Below are positions 24,543 through 33,073 of a DNA stretch of 35,853 nt, one piece after another. This DNA comes from JBMDXK01 sp048594375 (GTDB lineage: Bacteria > Pseudomonadota > Alphaproteobacteria > Rhizobiales > Methylopilaceae), in the NCBI GenBank assembly GCA_048594375.1, contig JBMDXK010000029.1, positions 1 through 35,853 on the forward strand. The letters are read 5' to 3'. The notes beneath the pieces were generated by a model. The model searched no databases and was not told the origin of the DNA. It saw only the letters and a list, made by a program, of their open reading frames with translations. The translations under genes and the position numbers were made by a program. Numbering within the stretch: the first letter of the stretch is position 1; each line of letters begins with the position of its first letter.

Positions 24543-25856
24543 GTGGTTGATTCTCCGTCTAACATAAACTTAAGTGCTGTTTTCGGTTCGCTTGACCTGA
24601 GTCAATTATCGCCGGATCAGCGTGCTCAACTTGAAAGTCAATTTCAGGCCGCATTAAGCAATACAGAAGGTGGCGGCTCTTCTTTTAACCAGCCTGCGCC
24701 AGATTTTACACCGACAGGCAATCCTGATTTTATTCCCGCTTCATCGGGCTTTGATACCAATAAACTTCTGCAGCTTGATGTTGGGAAGGATGGCCTGACC
24801 TTCGAGGATTTCAAAACTTTCAAATTTAGCGCGGAAGAGGCCGCAGCTGGCGGAGATAAAGAAGCCTTTACCCTTCTGAACACCATTGGCGATATGATTG
24901 GTAGCGAGCATCCTCAAAGTTTTGCCGAAGAAGAGGCAATGAACTTTATTGCTGCGCAGGATAAGAATGGCGATGGCGCCCTGAGTTCTGAAGAGCTGGC
25001 ACAACTTTCTTTTTCCTATGAGAATCCCCCTGCCCCCGCCGACGGTAATAATGATAGCTGGGGAACATGGGATGAAAACAGCCTGCAGAAGCAGAATATG
25101 AATATGCAGCTTGTTATCGAGGAAGATGAAGCACCTCCAGGCGCTCCAAAAGATACGCCACCTGCAAGTCACGCCATAAAAAATGACTCCATCGCCAACC
25201 GGGATACTCCTGCCGATACCAGCAAACCGCAGCATACAGAATTTATTGCGGATGGTATAACATCCACCGAAAAGAGCGGTGGTAAGGCTGCCATTGATGG
25301 CGGCGGGCCGAACACCATCAATTTGATAAACACGACCGACAAGCCGATGGAAGTTGCTTTCTTCCGCAATTTTGCGCCCTATGAGCCGAACCATATCTAT
25401 GCGGACGGCATTTTCACGCTCCAGCCCGGCGAAAAACTTGACGTCTCCATGCCCGATGAATGGCAAGGGCGGGTACAGAAATGGAACGGCACCACACAAA
25501 ATTTTGCCAACTGGGCTGAAATCAATTTTGAAAGCGCAACGGATCTGATCTGGTTCAATGAAAGTGATATTCCCGGACGCAACAGTGCGATGCGGATTAC
25601 CAGTGGCGATGGGCAGGTAGGCGGTTCGCTAGAGAGTATTCTTGATAAAGCACCCAAAGACTTGCTTGTGCAAGACTCTTCCGGCGAATGGGTGTTGCGC
25701 GCACCTGAATGGTTCACAGGGGATTTCAGCCAGGGCTCGGTCGATTTCCTGAATGAACATCTGGGAACCCAGAACGCCTATGTGTTGCCACCAGATCATG
25801 ACGCTGTTCGCCGGAGTCAATCCGATACGCTCAGCATCGAATTTGGTAAAGCATAA
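24543..25856 (+). CDS. Orphan EF-hand protein with a beta-rich C-terminal domain
   Basis: The start is a GTG at 24543 and the product has 437 residues. There is no Sec signal; the first 70 residues are Ser/Asn/Gln/Pro-rich. Residues 140-151 (DKNGDGALSSEE) form a canonical EF-hand calcium loop with ligands at D140, N142, D144, S148 and E151, and DVGKDGLTFEDF (79-90) is a degenerate one, so the two may pair. After a disordered linker (about 155-250) a beta-rich domain begins TINLINTTDKPMEVAFF and continues through LQPGEKLDVSMP, INFESATDLIWFNESDIPG and NAYVLPPDHDAV. That pattern vaguely recalls thaumatin-like sandwich proteins, at low certainty. It looks like a secreted, calcium-binding protein of unknown role. 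It stands alone, next to ispDF. Confidence 0.78.
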   Translation: MVDSPSNINLSAVFGSLDLSQLSPDQRAQLESQFQAALSNTEGGGSSFNQPAPDFTPTGNPDFIPASSGFDTNKLLQLDVGKDGLTFEDFKTFKFSAEEAAAGGDKEAFTLLNTIGDMIGSEHPQSFAEEEAMNFIAAQDKNGDGALSSEELAQLSFSYENPPAPADGNNDSWGTWDENSLQKQNMNMQLVIEEDEAPPGAPKDTPPASHAIKNDSIANRDTPADTSKPQHTEFIADGITSTEKSGGKAAIDGGGPNTINLINTTDKPMEVAFFRNFAPYEPNHIYADGIFTLQPGEKLDVSMPDEWQGRVQKWNGTTQNFANWAEINFESATDLIWFNESDIPGRNSAMRITSGDGQVGGSLESILDKAPKDLLVQDSSGEWVLRAPEWFTGDFSQGSVDFLNEHLGTQNAYVLPPDHDAVRRSQSDTLSIEFGKA

Positions 25857-25879
25857 GACATTAAAGAGTGAAGAGAGCC

Positions 25880-26110
25880 TCAGGCTTTCTTCACAAACTC
25901 GGTGCGCAAAACCAGCCCTTTGACCTTCTCATGATTGCATTCAATCAGCGCTTCATCATGGGTCAGGCGAATATTTTTCACAGTCGTGCCACGTTTCAAG
26001 GTCACGCCGCCAGAGCCTTTCACCTTCAGATCCTTGACCAATGTGACGCTATCACCCTCACTCAGGCGTGTGCCATTGGCATCTTTTACAATCATGTCGC
26101 TATCAGGCAT
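25880..26110 (-). CDS. PhnA/YjdM-type small protein (C-terminal domain only)
   Basis: This 76-residue protein matches the C-terminal SH3-like domain of PhnA/YjdM: VKDANGTRLSEGDSVTLVKDLKVKGS, then LKRGTTVKNIRL and HEKVKGLVLRTEFVKK. The N-terminal zinc ribbon of E. coli YjdM is absent, as in many proteobacterial homologues. The old link to alkylphosphonate use is doubtful and the function is unknown. It converges with the EF-hand gene, 23 bases apart. Confidence 0.9.
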   Translation of the reverse strand: MPDSDMIVKDANGTRLSEGDSVTLVKDLKVKGSGGVTLKRGTTVKNIRLTHDEALIECNHEKVKGLVLRTEFVKKA

Positions 26111-26260
26111 GGTGGCTCCTGTCGGTGTTTCTCCAAATGTTCGCCTAAACTATTTCAAGCGTCCGCGCAACAGGGTGGATAAACCTTAATTCTGCCCACT
26201 TTATGAGGGGGAAACGCGGTGCATAACCCCAAGGATAAAGAAAATGTTAACGTGCTCGCG

Positions 26261-26276
26261 TATCTATATATAGTTG
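26261..26276. promoter_or_regulatory. NrdR box 1 upstream of nrdA
   Basis: The core CTATATATAG (26264-26273) matches the NrdR-box consensus acaCwATATATwGtgt in its central ten positions. NrdR is the ATP/dATP-responsive zinc repressor of ribonucleotide reductase genes. A second box lies 41 bases further on, on the same face of the helix, as is usual for NrdR pairs. Confidence 0.8.
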
Positions 26277-26301
26277 TCAATAACGTTTTTTATGATTTTT
26301 C

Positions 26302-26317
26302 GCACTATATATTGATT
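26302..26317. promoter_or_regulatory. NrdR box 2 upstream of nrdA
   Basis: gcaCTATATATTGatt matches the NrdR consensus with core CTATATATTG (26305-26314). Its distance of 41 bases from box 1, about four helical turns, fits cooperative NrdR binding. It ends 56 bases before the nrdA start. Confidence 0.82.
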
Positions 26318-26373
26318 GAGGTGTTGAGAATCGAAAAACATAAAGGCATGATGGTAAATGTGAGAGGAACAGC

Positions 26374-29292
26374 ATGGCTTCCGTCACATTTTACACGCAA
26401 TTCTCTGGGGGTTTTATGTCCAATATCAGCGCACAAACACCGCAAAACGGTTCCAGCGTTCACATTTTTACACCATCCACAGAGAAGAGCACGCACAATA
26501 AAGGAACAGGCGCCGTGCCGCAATTTCATGTTATTCGCCGCAACGGTTCTGTCTCTTCTTTTGATGCCAGCAAAATTCAGATTGCCGTCACCAAAGCCTT
26601 TCTGGCCGTAGAAGGCAACGCCGCAGCAACATCCCGCCGTGTGCATGAGGCTGTTACTGAAGTCACCGAACAGGTGGTGAATGCTCTCACCCGACATGCG
26701 GATGCCGACCGCGCCTTGCACATTGAAAACATTCAAGATCAGGTGGAGCTGGCGCTGATGCGCGGTGAGCATTATAAAGTTGCCCGCGCTTATGTGCTCT
26801 ACCGCGAAGACCGCGCCCGCGCCCGTCGGGAAGCGGAAAATGCCGATGGCGCCAAGCCGGAAACGGTGCTTGCGCTCGGTGTAAAGATGCCCGATGGCTC
26901 AATCGTTCCGCTGGATCGGGCGCGTCTCGCCGCAGCGCTCGAAGAGGCTTGCCAAGGTCTTGATGGAACCGACAGCAAAGCCATTTTAAGCGAAACCCTG
27001 CGCAACATCTATGATGGCATGACACAGGATGAACTGGCTCAGGCTCAGATCATGGCTGCCCGTACGCTGGTGGAAACCGAACCCAATTATGCCTATGTCA
27101 GCGCACGTTTGTTGCTGGATAAGCTGCGCCGCGAAGTGCTGGGTTTTGTGCTGGGACGCCCGATGGAGGTGCGCCAGAGCGAAATGGGTGAGTTTTATCC
27201 TGAATACTTCCCCGCTTACATCACCAAAGGCATTGAAAACGGTCTGCTGGACCCAGAACTGCGCCAGTTTGATTTGCAAAAAATTTCCGCAGCATTGCGG
27301 CCAGAGCGGGATACCAATTTCCAGTTTTTAGGACTGCAAACCCTTTATGACCGCTATTTCCTGCATGTAAATGGCAAGCGCATTGAAATGCCGCAAGCGT
27401 TCTTCATGCGTGTGGCTATGGGTCTGGCGGTGCGGGAAATTGACCGCGAAAACCGCGCAATCGAGTTTTACAACTTGATCTCGTCTTTCGATTTTATGTG
27501 CTCGACCCCAACATTGTTCAATGCCGGTACGCCGCGGCCACAGCTTTCGTCCTGCTTCCTGACCACTGTTTCCGATGATCTGGATGGCATCTTCAAGGCC
27601 GTTAAAGACAATGCGCTTTTGGCAAAATATTCCGGTGGTCTGGGCAATGACTGGACACAAGTGCGCGGACTGGGTGCGCACATTAAAGGCACCAACGGCG
27701 AAAGCCAGGGCGTGGTGCCGTTCCTGAAAGTGGCAAATGACACGGCGATTGCGGTCAATCAGGGCGGCAAGCGCAAGGGCGCTGTGTGTGCTTACCTTGA
27801 AACATGGCACGTTGATGTGGAAGAGTTTCTTGATCTGCGCAAGAACACGGGTGATGATCGCCGCCGCACGCACGATATGAACACCGCGAACTGGATCCCT
27901 GATTTGTTCATGCAGCGCGTTCTGGAAGATGGCTCATGGACATTGTTCTCGCCCGATGAAGTGCCGGATCTGCACGATCTGTATGGTCAGGCCTTTGCAA
28001 CCGCCTATGCCGGTTATGAAGCAAAAGCCGAGCGTGGCGAACTGCGTATTTCCAAAAAAATCCGCGCCGTTGATTTGTGGCGCAAAATGCTGACCATGCT
28101 GTTTGAAACCGGCCATCCGTGGGTCACGTTCAAAGATCCGTGCAATATCCGTTCGCCGCAGGGTCATGTGGGCGTGGTGCATTCCTCCAACCTTTGCACT
28201 GAAATCACTCTGAATACGTCTGAAAACGAAGTGGCGGTGTGTAATTTGGGTTCTATCAATCTGGCAGCGCACACCACGCCGCAGGGGCTTGATCTGGTAC
28301 GCTTGCAGCGCACGATCAACACCGCATTGCGGATGCTGGATAACGTCATCGACATCAATTTTTATACCATTCCCGAAGCGCGCCGTTCCAACCTGCGCCA
28401 CCGGCCGATTGGTTTGGGATTGATGGGCTTTCAGGATGCGCTGCATATCCAGCGTTTGCCTTACGCTTCGGATGAGGCGGTACGCTTTGCCGATGAAAGC
28501 ATGGAAGCTATTTCCTATTATGCCATCAGCGCTTCTGTGCAGCTGGCTGAAGAGCGTGGCCGTTACGCCTCGTTTGAGGGTTCGCTCTGGAGCCGCGGCA
28601 TCCTTCCTGTCGATTCCATTGCGCTGCTGGATGAAGCGCGCGGCGAAACCGTGGATATGGATCGCGGCACCACACTGGATTGGGAAAGTTTGCGCGCGAA
28701 AGTCGTTGAGGTGGGTGTGCGGAACTCCAACATCATGGCCATTGCACCAACCGCCACCATTTCCAACATTTGCGGCGTGGCGCAATCCATTGAGCCCGTC
28801 TATCAGAACCTCTATGTGAAATCCAACATGTCTGGCGACTTTACCGTGGTGAACGCAGCGCTTGTGCATGATCTGAAAGAGCGCGGCCTGTGGGATGAAG
28901 TGATGGTTTCTGACCTGAAATATTTCGATGGCTCTCTGGGTTCGATTGACCGCGTGCCAGACGATATCAAGGCGCTGTATGCAACCGCATTTGAAATTGA
29001 TGCTTCATGGTTGGTGGAAGCCGCTTCCCGCCGCCAGAAATGGATCGATCAGGCGCAATCGCTGAATCTTTACATCGACCAGCCCAATGGCCGTAAGCTG
29101 GATAACATCTTCAAGCTGGCATGGAAAAAGGGTCTGAAAACCACTTATTACCTGCGCTCGCGCTCTGCAACGCATGTGGAAAAATCCACGCTGAAAGGCA
29201 CTGATGGCAAGCTGAACGCCGTCTCTGCACAGGTCATCAAAGTGCCGCAAGCGTGCAGTATTGATGAACCAGAGTGCGAGGCGTGCCAATAG
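26374..29292 (+). CDS. nrdA: Class I ribonucleoside-diphosphate reductase, alpha subunit, with two ATP-cones
   Basis: NrdA reduces ribonucleotides to deoxyribonucleotides using a radical from NrdB. The 972-residue length is due to two N-terminal ATP-cones, about 51-147 (HVIRRNGSVSSFDASKI...ALMRGEHYKVARAYVLYR) and 168-250 (VKMPDGSIVPLDRARL...YAYVSARLLLDKL), as in Pseudomonas aeruginosa NrdA. The catalytic domain keeps the redox cysteines in QLSSCFLTT and VAVCNLGSINL, the active-site NLCTEI, the radical relay Tyr925-Tyr926 (TTYYLRSRSATHVEKS) and the C-terminal pair CEAC (968-971). AGAGGAA stands before the ATG at 26374; a second ATG at 26416 is possible. Two NrdR boxes precede it. A gene of unknown function separates it from nrdB. 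Confidence 0.97.
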   Translation: MASVTFYTQFSGGFMSNISAQTPQNGSSVHIFTPSTEKSTHNKGTGAVPQFHVIRRNGSVSSFDASKIQIAVTKAFLAVEGNAAATSRRVHEAVTEVTEQVVNALTRHADADRALHIENIQDQVELALMRGEHYKVARAYVLYREDRARARREAENADGAKPETVLALGVKMPDGSIVPLDRARLAAALEEACQGLDGTDSKAILSETLRNIYDGMTQDELAQAQIMAARTLVETEPNYAYVSARLLLDKLRREVLGFVLGRPMEVRQSEMGEFYPEYFPAYITKGIENGLLDPELRQFDLQKISAALRPERDTNFQFLGLQTLYDRYFLHVNGKRIEMPQAFFMRVAMGLAVREIDRENRAIEFYNLISSFDFMCSTPTLFNAGTPRPQLSSCFLTTVSDDLDGIFKAVKDNALLAKYSGGLGNDWTQVRGLGAHIKGTNGESQGVVPFLKVANDTAIAVNQGGKRKGAVCAYLETWHVDVEEFLDLRKNTGDDRRRTHDMNTANWIPDLFMQRVLEDGSWTLFSPDEVPDLHDLYGQAFATAYAGYEAKAERGELRISKKIRAVDLWRKMLTMLFETGHPWVTFKDPCNIRSPQGHVGVVHSSNLCTEITLNTSENEVAVCNLGSINLAAHTTPQGLDLVRLQRTINTALRMLDNVIDINFYTIPEARRSNLRHRPIGLGLMGFQDALHIQRLPYASDEAVRFADESMEAISYYAISASVQLAEERGRYASFEGSLWSRGILPVDSIALLDEARGETVDMDRGTTLDWESLRAKVVEVGVRNSNIMAIAPTATISNICGVAQSIEPVYQNLYVKSNMSGDFTVVNAALVHDLKERGLWDEVMVSDLKYFDGSLGSIDRVPDDIKALYATAFEIDASWLVEAASRRQKWIDQAQSLNLYIDQPNGRKLDNIFKLAWKKGLKTTYYLRSRSATHVEKSTLKGTDGKLNAVSAQVIKVPQACSIDEPECEACQ

Positions 29293-29347
29293 GCAATCTG
29301 CTTGTAAATGAGCGGATGAATGATTTATCAATGAAAGTGATGTGCAT

Positions 29348-29929
29348 ATGATTGAAAATAGTACGCTGCAAAGACAAGAAAACATATCACCTGCACCCGC
29401 AGATCAATTCAGCAATGCTTTAGAAGTGCAAAGTCAGAGCAGCCAGGAAGATTTTGCATCTCAAAACTTGTTTTTCAAAAATCATTTCCGCAAAAGAGAT
29501 GCTCACAAAACAGTTGCCAGAGTTTCAGGTGAGATAACAGACAGCCGCAGTATTATTCAGTATGTGAATGACAATCCAACAACACTAAGCTATTTACCAA
29601 AAACCGTTGACTGGTCTTCTTTGTCTTTGGCGGTTGAAGGCAATAATCAAAGGGTTTCTCAGCAGATTGATGCTTTTAATGGTTATCCATCAAAGCCCTA
29701 CACGCGCAAGGAGTTCTCATTCAAGCTGGAAAATGAGGCGGTCAGCATAGCTGATAGTGCCAACATTCCAGAACGCGGGGAACTTCAGGGGTTTAAACAG
29801 GAAATTTTCAGAAGAGCAACGCCCGACGAAAAGAATAGTTATTACAGTACCTTTGGGGGCGGTGATGCTTACGGTGGCGGCTACGGCGGTGATGGTGGCG
29901 GCGGCGGCGGTGGGGGTGATGGCGGTTAA
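29348..29929 (+). CDS. Orphan protein with a poly-glycine tail between nrdA and nrdB
   Basis: I do not recognise this 193-residue protein. I prefer the ATG at 29348; the GTG at 29342 would add two residues. No signal peptide or membrane segment is present. The N-terminus is Ser/Gln/Asn-rich (MIENSTLQRQENISPAPADQ), the middle is basic and mixed, and the last ~25 residues are almost only Gly, with Asp and Tyr (GGGDAYGGGYGGDGG...). The Gly tail is encoded by GGC/GGT repeats, so it may vary by slippage. The gene is AT-richer than nrdA and nrdB. It could share the nrdA transcript, as only 55 bases separate them. A role in nucleotide metabolism is not implied by position alone. Confidence 0.65.
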   Translation: MIENSTLQRQENISPAPADQFSNALEVQSQSSQEDFASQNLFFKNHFRKRDAHKTVARVSGEITDSRSIIQYVNDNPTTLSYLPKTVDWSSLSLAVEGNNQRVSQQIDAFNGYPSKPYTRKEFSFKLENEAVSIADSANIPERGELQGFKQEIFRRATPDEKNSYYSTFGGGDAYGGGYGGDGGGGGGGGDGG

Positions 29930-30136
29930 TGCGTTGTCTGGTGCGGTCAGATATGGCTCAATCAAACATGATAATACTGCTATTATCCCTTGCATGATAA
30001 GGGCGTAAATTAAGCAAAAATCCTTATAAAAAGGCCGGTAACGGATCGGAACACTAAAGATTTTTTCACACTAATGTGGGTGGAGAAAGTCATTTAGAAA
30101 TGAATAAATCTAGTTTATATATCCAAGGAAAACACC

Positions 30137-31252
30137 ATGCTTGATTGGTCAGACACATCTCCGAAGAAACTTGTGCCAGCCGATGCATCGGATCAGGGCG
30201 ATGCTACCGGCTTGGGCGAAATTGATCGTTCCGGTGGGCGCGTGAGCGTTGATGATAAGGCGATGATTAACTGCCGTGCCGACGTGAACCAGCTGTTGCC
30301 GCTCAAATACAAATGGGCGTGGGAGAAATATCTGGCGGGCTGCAACAACCATTGGATGCCGACCGAAATTTCCATGCAGGCGGATATTGCGCTCTGGAAA
30401 TCCAAAGACGGCCTGACAGAGGACGAGCGCCGCGCCATCAAGCGCAATCTAGGGTTCTTTGCGGCGTCTGAAAGTCTGGTTGCCAACAACATTGTGTTGG
30501 CTATTTACCGCCAGCTGACCAATCCGGAATGCCGTCAGTATCTGTTGCGGCAGGCGTTTGAAGAAGCGGTGCATACGCATACTTTCCAGTACATTGTGGA
30601 AAGTTTGGGTCTGGATGAGGGCGAGCTGTTCAACATGTACCGCGAAGTGCCTTCCATCACGGACAAGGCCGCATGGGCATTGAAATACACTCAAAATCTC
30701 GATGATCCGCATTTTTCCACCGACACGCCGGAGAAGGCGCAAGGCTTCCTGCGTGATCTGGTTGCGTTTTATGTGGTGTTTGAGGGCATGTGGTTCTACA
30801 CCGGCTTTGCGCAGATCCTGTCACTGGGGCGGCGCAACAAGATGGTGGGCATTGCTGAACAATATCAATATATTCTGCGTGATGAGAGCATTCATCTCAA
30901 CTTCGGGATTGATGTTATCAACCAGATCAAGATTGAAAATCCGCATTTGTGGACGGCTGAATTCCAGGAAGAAATCCGCACCATGTTGCGTGAAGCAGCA
31001 GAGCTGGAAGTGGCTTACAGCCGCGATACCATGCCGCGCGGCTTCCTGGGGCTGAATGCGGCGCTGTGCGAGCAATACATGCACTTCATTGCGAACCGCC
31101 GTTGCGCGCAGATTGGCCTTAACCCCATTTTCCCTGAGGCTGAAAATCCCTTCCCGTGGATGTCAGAAGCCATGGATTTGAAAAAAGAAAAGAATTTCTT
31201 TGAAACCCGCGTCATTGAATACCAGAGCGGCGGGGCTCTGAACTGGGATTAA
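30137..31252 (+). CDS. nrdB: Class Ic ribonucleoside-diphosphate reductase, beta subunit (Phe in place of the radical Tyr)
   Basis: NrdB supplies the radical-generating metal site for NrdA. The 371-residue protein has a ferritin-like helical fold with metal ligands Glu112, Glu143, His146, Glu216, Glu250 and His253. The tyrosine that holds the radical in E. coli (Tyr122) corresponds to Phe150 (EAVHTHTFQYI, codon TTC at 30584). The six ligands and this Phe have exactly the spacing of the Chlamydia trachomatis R2 (Glu89, Glu120, His123, Phe127, Glu193, Glu227, His230), with a constant offset of 23. Tyr245 matches its Tyr222. The cofactor is thus expected to be Mn/Fe. AAGGA lies before the ATG, and a strong terminator follows. 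Confidence 0.96.
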   Translation: MLDWSDTSPKKLVPADASDQGDATGLGEIDRSGGRVSVDDKAMINCRADVNQLLPLKYKWAWEKYLAGCNNHWMPTEISMQADIALWKSKDGLTEDERRAIKRNLGFFAASESLVANNIVLAIYRQLTNPECRQYLLRQAFEEAVHTHTFQYIVESLGLDEGELFNMYREVPSITDKAAWALKYTQNLDDPHFSTDTPEKAQGFLRDLVAFYVVFEGMWFYTGFAQILSLGRRNKMVGIAEQYQYILRDESIHLNFGIDVINQIKIENPHLWTAEFQEEIRTMLREAAELEVAYSRDTMPRGFLGLNAALCEQYMHFIANRRCAQIGLNPIFPEAENPFPWMSEAMDLKKEKNFFETRVIEYQSGGALNWD

Positions 31253-31271
31253 AGTGCTGACACTGTGCCAT

Positions 31272-31305
31272 GCCGCAAGAGATTGTTTCTCTTGCGGCTT
31301 TTTTT
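31272..31305 (+). terminator. Rho-independent terminator after nrdB
   Basis: GCCGCAAGAGA (31272-31282) pairs perfectly with TCTCTTGCGGC (31288-31298), with a 5-base loop and seven T following. It lies 20 bases after the nrdB stop. Confidence 0.95.
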
Positions 31306-31406
31306 GTGGAAAAAAATCACATTTTGTTCTGTTTTTATTTCACTCCTGTTTCTTTTTATGTAAGGTGAAGAAGTTTAAAGACTATGGATAGGTGTGTGCA
31401 GTAAAG

Positions 31407-32513
31407 ATGTCAGGTTTTTCCCCCCATCAAGATCAGGCGTTAAAGGCGGTATCAGACTGGTTGAAAAACAAGCCGGGGCGAGGAGCTGACCAGGTATTCC
31501 GTCTGTTCGGTTATGCGGGTACCGGCAAGACAACCCTTGCGCGGCATATTGCTGAAAATGTCAGCGGCAAGGTGCTGTTTGGCGCGTTTACGGGAAAAGC
31601 CGCGCTGGTCATGCGCTCCAAGGGGTGCGAAGGCGCAACAACGCTGCATTCCATGATCTATAAAACACGCGATACGGAAGAAGAAATACCCAATTTTACC
31701 CTCTGGGATGATGCCCCGGCGGCCTATGCCAAGTTGATTGTGGTGGATGAATGCTCGATGGTGGATGAGGATCTGGGACGGGATATTCTCTCGTTCGGAT
31801 GTCCGGTGCTGGTGCTGGGAGATCCGGCGCAGTTACCGCCTGTGCAGGGAGGCGGGTTTTTTACGCAGGGCGAACCGGATGCCATGCTCACAGAAGTACA
31901 CCGGCAAGCAAAGGATGATCCTATTGTGTGGCTTTCCATGCAGGTGCGGGAAGGCAACAAACTTGAAGCAGGAACATACGGCGCCACAGAAGTGGTGCAT
32001 AAGCGTTACCTTGATCCGCAAAAAGTCATGGAGGCGGATCAGATTTTGGTCGGGCGCAATGCAACCCGCAAAGCGTATAACCAGCGGATGCGGGAGAGGC
32101 GCGGCATAACAGAGCCACTGCCCATTGCCGGTGATCGGTTGGTATGTTTACGAAATAACAAAAAGAAAGCACTGTTTAATGGTGGTCTATGGGAGGTTTC
32201 CAAACGTGCAACGTCCCGTTCACAATTGGTGAGCATGTATTTGCGCTCGCTGGATACGGATGCAAAACGGGAAGTCAAAGTAACCGTTCGGCCAGAATGT
32301 TTTGTTGGCGGCATTGAAGAAATGGACTGGCAGCAGCGCAAAATCTATGATGAATTTGATTACGGTTATGTGCTGACGGTGCATAAATCCCAAGGCTCAC
32401 AATGGGATAAAGTTGTCTTGTTTGATGAATCTTTTGCATTTCCAGAAAGTCGGGAGCGTTGGCTTTACACCGGCATCACCCGCGCTGCGGAACAACTCAC
32501 CGTGGTGATTTAA
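31407..32513 (+). CDS. RecD-like (Dda/UvrD_C_2-type) DNA helicase
   Basis: This 368-residue protein is a compact superfamily 1B helicase related to RecD and phage Dda. Walker A is GYAGTGKTT (35-43), Walker B is VVDECSMVDE, followed by LVLGDPAQLPPVQGGGFF and EVHRQ. The C-terminal UvrD_C_2 part has YVLTVHKSQGSQWDKVVLFDE and WLYTGITRA. The likely start is ATG 31407 (MSGFSPHQDQALKAVSDWL fits the family start); an in-frame GTG at 31392 is weaker. No RecB or RecC gene accompanies it, so it probably acts on its own in repair. The role cannot be given more precisely. Confidence 0.92.
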   Translation: MSGFSPHQDQALKAVSDWLKNKPGRGADQVFRLFGYAGTGKTTLARHIAENVSGKVLFGAFTGKAALVMRSKGCEGATTLHSMIYKTRDTEEEIPNFTLWDDAPAAYAKLIVVDECSMVDEDLGRDILSFGCPVLVLGDPAQLPPVQGGGFFTQGEPDAMLTEVHRQAKDDPIVWLSMQVREGNKLEAGTYGATEVVHKRYLDPQKVMEADQILVGRNATRKAYNQRMRERRGITEPLPIAGDRLVCLRNNKKKALFNGGLWEVSKRATSRSQLVSMYLRSLDTDAKREVKVTVRPECFVGGIEEMDWQQRKIYDEFDYGYVLTVHKSQGSQWDKVVLFDESFAFPESRERWLYTGITRAAEQLTVVI

Positions 32514-33073
32514 TCCTGTTCTGAATTCAGAAATACGACAGCATGGTTAAAATTATAGCGCATTGCCCCTTTTTTTGTAGTTTCAATTAAAAGTTTTACA
32601 TGAAGCCACCATTTTTTATGCAATTTTAGCTGCACTGCTGTTGGCTCCAATAACATCATCATTTTATTGGAACTCGTCTCTCTGTGATTGTCTTATCGGA
32701 CATTCTTGCACTGTAAATTAATTCATTTTATTAGCATTTGGCTAGTTTCTCATCGCTTATCGCACATGGGTGATTGACTTGGCATACGATATAAAGCAAA
32801 GTGCATATGTCGTTGCTGCCTTGGCTTTTAGGGTCAGATGCAGGGAGAATGTAACGCGCTAATGCTTGGCATCGCCCTGCCCGTTTTTTTGAATAAAAAC
32901 AGTGGTTTTCACGGCTTTTGGGGTTTTTCCTGAAGGCGTTTTGCATGTTTTGTTCAAACCGGAAAGCCGTGCATGGGGCAGCGAATCGCTTTTGGGCTCT
33001 CCTCTTCTTTTGGCTGCGTTTGGTGGCTACGGGAAGGTCAGCTTGCCCGTCATATTTTTAGGGTTGTTTATCA
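32514..33073. other. Long region before metE with several inverted repeats
   Basis: No gene is supported here. TTCTGAATTCAGAA (32519-32532) is a perfect palindrome just after the helicase gene. TCCAATAA (32646-32653) pairs with TTATTGGA (32664-32671). From 32840 a structured leader of metE begins (listed separately). I looked for SAM-II and cobalamin riboswitch signatures and found none that I could defend. Confidence 0.55.
32840..33073 (+). promoter_or_regulatory. Candidate structured RNA leader of metE
   Basis: GCAGGG (32840-32845) can pair with CCCTGC (32875-32880), and a run of seven T follows three bases later, like an attenuator. Downstream, CACGGCTTT (32910-32918) pairs perfectly with AAAGCCGTG (32963-32971) around a 44-base interior, and GCAGC/GCTGC forms a further stem. 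metE follows with AGGG about ten bases before its ATG. Such a terminator-then-stem layout suggests transcription attenuation tied to methionine supply, but no known riboswitch class is recognised. Confidence 0.45.

Noticed and set aside
27934..28869. A 311-residue minus-strand frame
   Set aside because: It is antisense to nrdA and has no start signal or recognisable family.
30060..30136. A possible NrdR box before nrdB
   Set aside because: The AT-rich stretch near 30110-30125 lacks the C...G ends of the consensus and a spaced partner.
32840..33073. Cobalamin or SAM-II riboswitch before metE
   Set aside because: I looked for the B12 box and the SAM-II pseudoknot pattern; neither can be matched without forcing.
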